DNA of 64,000 bases from JBJKRF01 sp046704785 (GTDB lineage Bacteria > Chloroflexota > Anaerolineae > Anaerolineales > Villigracilaceae), in contig JBJKRF010000037.1 of assembly GCA_046704785.1 (NCBI GenBank), positions 30,018 to 94,017 on the forward strand, written 5' to 3'. The notes below the pieces were generated by a model. The model was not told the origin of the DNA and did no database searches. It worked only from the letters and a program-made list of their open reading frames with translations. Made by a program: the position numbers and the translations under genes. This document shows, piece by piece, positions 58,225 to 64,000 of the stretch (its first letter is position 1; each line of letters begins with the position of its first letter).

Positions 58225-59514
58225 ATGAGCCTACGCCTGCGGTTGAATTCGTGGCTGTTGCCACTTTTGACTCTGGCCTTTGCGGCGTTGCAAATCTTCA
58301 ATCCATCGCCGGTCTGGAAAGCGTTTCTGGTGGCGCTGGGCGGCGTGCTGGCCGTTGGAACCTGGTGGGCCTGGTCGTTGAAGGAAAACCTGCGGCTGGA
58401 GCGCGCCATGCGTTACGGCTGGGCGCAGGTGGGCGATAAGCTCGAAGAACGTTTCACGCTGGTCAACGAGGGAAAGGCGCCGGCTACCTGGGTGGAAGTC
58501 TTGGACCACTCCACGCTGCCGGGTTATTCCGCCACGCTGGCGACGGTCGTCGGCGGGAACAACCTCAACAATTGGCAGACGGCGGGCATCTGTTCGCGAC
58601 GCGGCGTCTACCTGTTGGGCGGCACCAGTCTGCGCACCGGCGATCCGTTCGGGCTGTATACCATCGAGATCGATTACCCCAAAACGGCCACATTGATGGT
58701 CACGCCGCCGGTGATGCCGCTGCCGTCCATCGAAGTGACGCCCGGCGGCTACCTGGGCGAGGGCCGTCCCCGCCCTAACGAGCCGGAGCAGACGGTCAGC
58801 GCTGCCAGCGTGCGCGAATACGCCCCCGGCGACAGCCTGCACCTGGTTCACTGGCCGACGACTGCCCGGCACGGCAAGCTCTTCGTCCGCGACCTGGAAG
58901 GCGCGCCCGCCGGGGATTGGTGGGTGGCGCTGGACTTCGACTCCAGCGTCCAGGCGGGAGAGGGCTGGGAGTCCACTACCGAACTGGGCGTGATCCTGGC
59001 GGCTTCGTTGGTGGATCGCGGGTTGCGCGCGCGCCGGTCGGTGGGGATGCTTGCCAGCGGGAAACAACCCCTCTGGATGCGCCCCAGCGGAGGCGAACAG
59101 CGCCGCTGGGAGGTGCTGCACGCCCTGGCGACGCTCGAACCGGGTGCACCGTCCCTGGCAGAACTGCTCGAACGCGCCGGCCCTGCTCTGGGACGCCACG
59201 CCAGCCTGATCGTCATCACCCCCTCCACACAAAGCGAGTGGCTCGACCAGATCGCGCACCTGTACTGGCGCGGCATCATCCCCACCGTGATCCTGATGGA
59301 TCCGGCCACCTTCGGCGCGCCGCAAAACGCCGAATCCACGGCCAACACGCTGACACAGATGAACGTGCCGCACCACGTGGTCACCCGCGAGCTGCTCGAC
59401 CGCCCGGAGGCGCATCCCGGCCAGCAGGGGCAGTGGGAATGGCATGTCACGGCCACCGGCAGGGCCATCGCCGAACGCAAGCCGGCCAACCTGAGCTGGC
59501 GGAGGCTCTCGTGA
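58225..59514 (+). CDS. DUF58 domain protein
   Basis: A 429-residue membrane-anchored protein with two N-terminal helices (about 5-50), a beta-rich region and the DUF58 signature AASVREYAPGDSLHLVHWPTTARHGKLFVRD near residue 192-225, then a von Willebrand-like fold (WWVALDFDSS). DUF58 proteins often pair with a MoxR ATPase and a transglutaminase; here only the transglutaminase gene follows, overlapping by GTGA. The pair may act in envelope or polysaccharide assembly. A role is not established. Confidence 0.88.
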   Translation: MSLRLRLNSWLLPLLTLAFAALQIFNPSPVWKAFLVALGGVLAVGTWWAWSLKENLRLERAMRYGWAQVGDKLEERFTLVNEGKAPATWVEVLDHSTLPGYSATLATVVGGNNLNNWQTAGICSRRGVYLLGGTSLRTGDPFGLYTIEIDYPKTATLMVTPPVMPLPSIEVTPGGYLGEGRPRPNEPEQTVSAASVREYAPGDSLHLVHWPTTARHGKLFVRDLEGAPAGDWWVALDFDSSVQAGEGWESTTELGVILAASLVDRGLRARRSVGMLASGKQPLWMRPSGGEQRRWEVLHALATLEPGAPSLAELLERAGPALGRHASLIVITPSTQSEWLDQIAHLYWRGIIPTVILMDPATFGAPQNAESTANTLTQMNVPHHVVTRELLDRPEAHPGQQGQWEWHVTATGRAIAERKPANLSWRRLS

Positions 59515-61883
59515 GAACCCGACTCCGCCGACGCCTGCTCGCCCGTCAGACGGCCTGCCTGGCGCTGGGTGCGCTGACGGTTCTCAGCCTGACGATCCCC
59601 GTTGGGCAGGCCGTGCGCGCAGCCGGGGTCGGTTTGCTGCTTCTGGTCGCTCTGATCGGTTTCCTGGCAGCCTGGGGACTGGCGGCGACGCGCGCAAAGT
59701 GGTATTCCGCCGTAGTCTTTCTGGCCTTTTTCGGGCCGCTGGGGATTCTGGTGCGCATTGGAGACCTCGGCGCAGCGTTGTTCCAGACGGTCGTGCAGGC
59801 CCTCTCCATCGGGCCGCGCCTGTTGATCGCCTGGCGCTGGCACGTCCCGCCGGACGTGGCCCCGCTCCTGACGGCACGCAGCAGCTTGCTCGAACAGTCC
59901 TACGCGGTTTATGCGCGTTTCGTTGCCTGGGAGTCGGGCCTGATGCACCAGATTCCCATCGAAGATCCGGTCATCCTGGCGCTGGTTTTCAGCCTGGGAA
60001 TGTGGCTGCTGGCAGCCTGGGCGGGCTGGCAGCTCCGTCGAAACGCGCGCACGCTGGCGGGTGTCCTGCCGATCAGTATCGTCCTGGGATTGACACTGAA
60101 CAACAGCAGCGCCGACCGGAGCGTGCTGTGGCTGCATCTGTCCGCCTTTCTGTTCCTGTTAGCGTTGAACAACTACGACTTTCTGACGCGCACCTGGGAG
60201 CGCAACCACATCGACTTTGCGGAGGCGATTGGTGAAAGTTCGTTGTTGTACGCTGCCGGCATGGCAGCGCTCATCCTGAGCCTCGCGTTTCTGGTCTCAA
60301 CGGTCTCCATCAAAGAAATTATCAAGAACCTGCGCGCCACCCCAACCCCGGTGCTGGTGGCCCGGGGCGCTGGCGGCGGCGCGGCGGCGCGGCCTACCCC
60401 CCATGTGGTCAGCGGCCTGGGCGGAAGCGGCCTGCCGCAAGAGCACCTGATTGGGGCCGGGCCGGAGCTATCGCAGGAAGTGGTCATGACCATTTCCACC
60501 GGCGACCTGCCGCCCATGCCAGGCAGCGCCAACCCCACGCCGCCGCGCTATTACTGGCGGACGCTCAGCTACCAGATCTATACCGGCTCCGGCTGGTCCA
60601 ACCCGCCCGTGGAAACCACGTCCCTGCAAGCAGACGAACCCCTGACGAAACTCAAACCGAATGGCTACCGCACCGTCCAGGAAAGTGTGACCTTCACCCA
60701 CCCCTCGGACGACGACCGCCTGTACTGGCCCGGTGTGCTGGTGCGCGCCAGCGTGCCCTTGGAGGCCGCCTGGTACCGGCAGGCCAGCCCCAACCTCAAC
60801 GACTCGGTGGGCGATAACACCTTCTACGGCGCCGATTTGCTGGCCGCCCTGGCAAACGCGCAAACCTACCAGACCGAGTCGCTGGTGCTGGATATGAACG
60901 TCGACGACTTGCGTCACACGCCGAGCTATTATCCGGAGCCGATCCGTACCCATTACCTGACGCTGCCCGACAGCGTGCCCGAACGCGTACTGTCGTTGGC
61001 ACGCGACCTGACCGCCTCCAAGACCAACCCCTACGACCGCGCCATTGCCATTCAAGACTACTTGCGCCGGTTTCCCTACAGCCTCGACGTCCCCGCCCCG
61101 CCGACCAATCGCGATGTGGCCGATTATTTCCTGTTCGACCTGAAAAAAGGCTATTGCGATTACTACGCCACGGCCATGGTCGTACTGGCGCGCGCTGCCG
61201 GGCTACCGGCCCGCCTGGTCAGCGGCTATGCCGGCGGCACCTACGACGCCGAAAACGCGCATTACATTATCACCGCTGCTGATGCACACTCCTGGGTCGA
61301 GATTTACTTCACCTCGATTGGCTGGGTGACCTTCGAGCCGACAGCCGGTTCACCGACCGTCGCGCGCCCCGCGCAAAGCCAGCATACTGCCTCCACAGCC
61401 GATTTCTACCATGCGCCCACCTTGTGGGATCAACTCCGGCCCCGCGTGCTGCACATCGTCGCCGTGGCAATTCGCCCCACGCTGGGCGTCCTGGCCCTGC
61501 TGCTGCTGTGGATTTTGACGGAAGATCTGCGCCTTAGCCTGCTGCCCCCGCCGCGAGCGATTCGCAGCCTGTACCGCCGCCTGCGCCGCAGCGCGCGCCC
61601 CGTCACCGGACGCCTGTCCGCCGACCAGACGGCCAACGAATTCGCCGCCCTGCTCGAGGGGCGGTTGGCGCGCATCGAAGGCCGCCCCGGCCTGGGACGC
61701 TGGCTGCGCCCGGCGCCCGCCGAACTCGGCCTGCTGACGGAGCTTTACACCCGCAGCTTGTTCGCCGCCTCTCCGCCGGGCAAAACCGAGACGCGCCGCG
61801 CCGTCTGGACGTGGTCCCGCTTGCGTTGGCGTCTATGGCTGGCGAACCTGCTCTCGATTGGACGGCAAAATGGCGAGAACTGA
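59511..61883 (+). CDS. Transglutaminase-like (TgpA/DUF3488-DUF4129 type) membrane protein
   Basis: A 790-residue protein starting at the GTG of the DUF58 stop overlap (VRTRLRRRLLARQTACLALG). Six to seven membrane helices occupy about residues 15-275, followed by an external domain with the transglutaminase-like catalytic triad: GYCDYYATAMVVLARAAG (Cys), DAHSWVEIYFTSIGWV (His) and FEPTAGSP (Asp neighbourhood). A last helix and a cytoplasmic DUF4129-like tail end the protein. It likely cross-links or cleaves external proteins, as proposed for TgpA. It is translationally coupled to DUF58. Confidence 0.9.
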   Translation: MRTRLRRRLLARQTACLALGALTVLSLTIPVGQAVRAAGVGLLLLVALIGFLAAWGLAATRAKWYSAVVFLAFFGPLGILVRIGDLGAALFQTVVQALSIGPRLLIAWRWHVPPDVAPLLTARSSLLEQSYAVYARFVAWESGLMHQIPIEDPVILALVFSLGMWLLAAWAGWQLRRNARTLAGVLPISIVLGLTLNNSSADRSVLWLHLSAFLFLLALNNYDFLTRTWERNHIDFAEAIGESSLLYAAGMAALILSLAFLVSTVSIKEIIKNLRATPTPVLVARGAGGGAAARPTPHVVSGLGGSGLPQEHLIGAGPELSQEVVMTISTGDLPPMPGSANPTPPRYYWRTLSYQIYTGSGWSNPPVETTSLQADEPLTKLKPNGYRTVQESVTFTHPSDDDRLYWPGVLVRASVPLEAAWYRQASPNLNDSVGDNTFYGADLLAALANAQTYQTESLVLDMNVDDLRHTPSYYPEPIRTHYLTLPDSVPERVLSLARDLTASKTNPYDRAIAIQDYLRRFPYSLDVPAPPTNRDVADYFLFDLKKGYCDYYATAMVVLARAAGLPARLVSGYAGGTYDAENAHYIITAADAHSWVEIYFTSIGWVTFEPTAGSPTVARPAQSQHTASTADFYHAPTLWDQLRPRVLHIVAVAIRPTLGVLALLLLWILTEDLRLSLLPPPRAIRSLYRRLRRSARPVTGRLSADQTANEFAALLEGRLARIEGRPGLGRWLRPAPAELGLLTELYTRSLFAASPPGKTETRRAVWTWSRLRWRLWLANLLSIGRQNGEN

Positions 61884-62439
61884 CCGGCGTCTGCGTGCTG
61901 CCGGGCTTACTGGCATGATGGGGGGGCTGCTGTGGATGCTGGCGATTTTCATCGAATATGGCCTGGGGCAAAACAACCCAACCGCCCGGTTCTACATTCA
62001 GAACCAGACGCTTTTCCTGGTTGTGCACACCGGCTGGCTGGTCTGTGCAGTGGGAGTGGCCGGTTCAGGCGCGGCCGGCGTCCGCCTTTGGAACAAGGTC
62101 GTCCTGGTACTCTTCCTATTAGGGCACACGCTGTACGTCGCTTCCCAGATTGCCCTGTTGATCGGCATCAGTGAGGTTCACCTTCTACTGTATCCATGTG
62201 CCGTGAGCAGCGCCGCGCTGGGCGGCACACTGACGGGGTTGAGTGTATGGGCAACCGGGGGCTGGCAAAGCTGGATGAAATTCACACCCCTGCTGGAGGG
62301 CACCTACCTGCTGCTCGGATTGCTCGCACCATTGATCGTTTTCGGGCAGCACCCGTCCATGCCGACGGAACTCCCCTGGGGCGTCACCTGGTTATTGCTG
62401 GGCCTGGCGCTGTACAAGGGCGCATCAGTCCTGGCTTAA
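61870..62439 (+). CDS. Membrane protein of unknown function
   Basis: A 189-residue protein with about five hydrophobic helices (GMMGGLLWMLAIFIEYGLG, TLFLVVHTGWLVCAVGVAGS, VVLVLFLLGHTLYVASQIAL and two more). The ATG at 61870 overlaps the end of the transglutaminase gene by 14 bases; a TTG at 61858 is an alternative. No enzyme motif was found; it resembles DUF998-like membrane proteins in outline only. Confidence 0.6.
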   Translation: MARTDRRLRAAGLTGMMGGLLWMLAIFIEYGLGQNNPTARFYIQNQTLFLVVHTGWLVCAVGVAGSGAAGVRLWNKVVLVLFLLGHTLYVASQIALLIGISEVHLLLYPCAVSSAALGGTLTGLSVWATGGWQSWMKFTPLLEGTYLLLGLLAPLIVFGQHPSMPTELPWGVTWLLLGLALYKGASVLA

Positions 62440-62549
62440 AAGACCAACCTCCGTCCGCAGCATCACAGATTCGTTGCATTGCCTTGATTCTCAAGGAACC
62501 GCACGAAACCCTATAGGGGAGTTTTGGCTCTCGTGGTATGATGATTTTG

Positions 62550-63500
62550 ATGAAGAATCCACTTGCCGAAATCTTGGAGAACTATCCAATCGTCCTGCTC
62601 GACGGGGCTCTGGCGACGGAACTCGAACGTCGCGGCTGCGATCTGAACGATCCGCTCTGGTCGGCCAGGGTGCTGCTCGAAGCGCCGGAACGCATCCGCG
62701 AGGTGCATACGGACTACTTCGAGGCCGGGGCCGATTGCGCCACCACCGCCAGCTACCAGGCCAGCCTGGATGGCTTCGTCCGTCGCGGCTTGAGCGAGGC
62801 GCAGGCCTTTCGCTTGATCCAGAAATCGGTGCAGTTGGCCGTCGAGGCGCGGGAGGCTTTCTGGGCCGATTCCGCCCACCGCGCGGGACGTCCGCGCCCG
62901 TTCGTGGCCGCTTCCATCGGGCCATACGGCGCTTTCCTGGCAGATGGCTCGGAATATCGCGGCGACTATGGCCTGAGCGAAGAGCAGTTGATGGACTTCC
63001 ACCGCCCGCGCATGACCGCCCTGGTGGAATCCGGCGCCGACATGCTGGCTTGCGAAACCATCCCCTGCCTGCGCGAGGCCCGCGCCCTGGCGCGCCTGCT
63101 GACCCAGTTCCCGGAGGCCAGCGCCTGGTTCAGCTTCAGCGCACGCGATGGGGAGCACATCTCGCACGGCGAGCGCCTGGCCGACTGCGCGGCCTACCTG
63201 GACGGTTTTCCGCAGGCGGCGGCGGTAGGCGTGAACTGCACTGCGCCGCGCTTCATTCCCTCGCTCATTCACGAGGCCCGCAGCGCGACGAGCAAACCCA
63301 TCCTGGTTTATCCCAATTCGGGGGAGATTTACAACACCGTCACTCGTCGTTGGAGCGGCGAGACCAGTTGCGAGGCGTACGGCGAGCAGGCGCAAACCTG
63401 GTACGCAGCCGGGGCCCGCATTTTAGGGGGATGCTGCCGGACGACGCCTGAGTACATCCGCACGATGGCCGCCTGGGCGCGATCTTTCAGCACATCGTAA
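62550..63500 (+). CDS. mmuM: Homocysteine S-methyltransferase
   Basis: A 316-residue zinc enzyme that uses S-methylmethionine or a related donor to make methionine. It follows E. coli MmuM closely: VLLDGALATELERRGCDLND, LWSARVLLEAPE, TASYQASLDGFVRRG, VGVNCTAP and the zinc motif GGCCRTTP with two Cys. The ATG at 62550 (MKNPLAEILENYP) fits a leaderless start, since TATGAT (62537-62542) ends 7 bases before it. An ATG at 62538 inside the -10 box is the alternative. Confidence 0.9.
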   Translation: MKNPLAEILENYPIVLLDGALATELERRGCDLNDPLWSARVLLEAPERIREVHTDYFEAGADCATTASYQASLDGFVRRGLSEAQAFRLIQKSVQLAVEAREAFWADSAHRAGRPRPFVAASIGPYGAFLADGSEYRGDYGLSEEQLMDFHRPRMTALVESGADMLACETIPCLREARALARLLTQFPEASAWFSFSARDGEHISHGERLADCAAYLDGFPQAAAVGVNCTAPRFIPSLIHEARSATSKPILVYPNSGEIYNTVTRRWSGETSCEAYGEQAQTWYAAGARILGGCCRTTPEYIRTMAAWARSFSTS

Positions 63501-63516
63501 ACGGAGGCGATTCCCC

Positions 63517-63734
63517 ATGCAACCGATCAAAATTACCCGCCCGCAGTTTCCCAAAGGGTATGTGGAACATCCCACTTCCAGTGTGACCTGGGCGTACGTG
63601 GTCCAACGCTTGAGCGAGTCGCAGGACTATTGGCTGTGCTCGGTCCGCCCGTCATCCCACGTTGGGGCGTCTTCCTCGAGGGAATCTTTTATTATGACGG
63701 CAGTCCTGAAACGCGCCATGCGCAGAACATCGCT
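63517..63734 (+). pseudogene. PNPOx-like flavin-binding protein, broken
   Basis: The frame from 63517 (MQPIKITRPQFPKGYVEHP) to SQDYWLCSVRP resembles the start of pyridoxamine-phosphate-oxidase-family proteins, and the next frame continues as VIPRWGVFLEGIFYYDGS followed by PETRHAQNIA. The expected DGRPH-like residues between VRP and VIP are missing, so a short deletion caused a frameshift near 63650. Similarity stops at about 63734, where a transposase fragment on the other strand begins. The gene is a remnant. Confidence 0.75.
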
Positions 63735-64000
63735 CTTCCGCCCTGCCACCCTCCTCAACGAGCGCGAACTGATCAGCAAACACTCAAAACCACGCGCTTC
63801 CAGCAACTCAAATAGTGGGATCCAGTACACTCCCGTGCTCTCCATCGCTATGGTATGAACGGCATGTTCACCAAGCCAGTTGGCGATGGCGTACAAATCC
63901 ACCGTGTAATTCCCAAATGCCCTCACCAGTTGCACGTTCTCATTCGCCGCCACACAGACCACGATCTCGTCTGCTCCGATGTCCACTCCGGCTGCATTCG
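63627..64000 (-). pseudogene. IS110-family transposase N-terminal fragment
   Basis: The frame enters from beyond the right edge (NAAGVDIGADEIVVCVA) and gives the RuvC-like DEDD domain of IS110 transposases: VDIGADE with the first Asp, AMESTGVYWIPLFELLEARGF with the Glu, and SSRSLRRVAGRKSDV. Similarity to the family stops near 63726 where LDxQW should follow, and the last 30 or so residues are the antisense of the PNPOx-like gene. It is thus truncated; the insertion junction lies at 63723-63734. Confidence 0.78.
63726..64000 (-). mobile_element. Truncated IS110-type insertion sequence, left part of the element outside the window
   Basis: Sequence related to an IS110 transposase gene directly adjoins the broken PNPOx-like gene. 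IS110 elements make no regular inverted repeats or target duplications, and none is seen. The rest of the element lies beyond base 64000. Confidence 0.6.

Noticed and set aside
58231..60137. Two minus-strand frames of about 400 residues opposite the DUF58 and transglutaminase genes
   Set aside because: They mirror genuine coding sequences with motifs on the plus strand and lack ribosome sites.

Overview
The window looks like a chromosomal segment of a filamentous, carbohydrate-fermenting Chloroflexota bacterium, most likely class Anaerolineae. This is inferred from moderately high GC, ABC sugar transporters with Thr/Pro/Ala-rich lipoprotein linkers, paired GH94 phosphorylases, DUF58/transglutaminase genes, and cell-wall genes without an outer-membrane signature. 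No rRNA, tRNA or CRISPR array was recognised.

Positions 1-26.7 kb hold a large glycan-use island, almost all on the minus strand. A truncated SIS-domain gene (plus strand) converges on it. Reading the minus strand in the direction of transcription: a GH-A-type lipoprotein glycosidase and a PIG-V-like mannosyltransferase; then GH3, GH94 (cellobiose phosphorylase type), a second GH94, a solute-binding-protein-like gene without signal peptide, a mutarotase-like protein and GH1; then a LacI regulator, a sugar-binding lipoprotein, two ABC permeases, GH4, a BadF/NAGK-type kinase, two more signal-less binding-protein-like genes, a GH18 lipoprotein chitinase and a ChbG-type deacetylase. The set fits uptake and intracellular breakdown of chitin- and cellulose-derived oligosaccharides by hydrolysis and phosphorolysis. 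An identical 14-bp palindrome, TGTAACCGGTTACA, lies in the lacI promoter region and in front of the lipoprotein glycosidase, so one LacI regulon probably ties both ends of the island together.

Positions 26.9-44.6 kb are mostly housekeeping genes: YifB/ComM-like ATPase, an atypical response regulator, ribosomal protein L9, a RodZ-like protein with two HTH domains, RimO, a GT39-like protein, MurJ, an SDR, DUF503, a Holliday-junction-nuclease-like protein, FolC, Lon and another SDR. The response regulator gene is flanked by two probable non-autonomous inverted-repeat elements; the one beside rplI has a perfect 9-bp target duplication.

Positions 44.6-64 kb contain a large membrane glycosyltransferase-like protein, M24 peptidase, Tag glycosylase, esterase, MBL hydrolase, a frameshifted membrane protein, RNase Y with RecX, a two-domain malic enzyme, RlmI-like methyltransferase, a DUF58-transglutaminase pair and homocysteine methyltransferase. 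The right edge is a decayed PNPOx-like gene interrupted by an IS110-type transposase fragment.

The most unusual features are three paralogous ABC-type solute-binding proteins that have no export signal and sit among cytoplasmic sugar enzymes, the two mobile-element-like inverted repeats, a possible small structured RNA near 48.5 kb, and repeated promoters whose predicted start falls on or next to the ATG (leaderless mRNAs).
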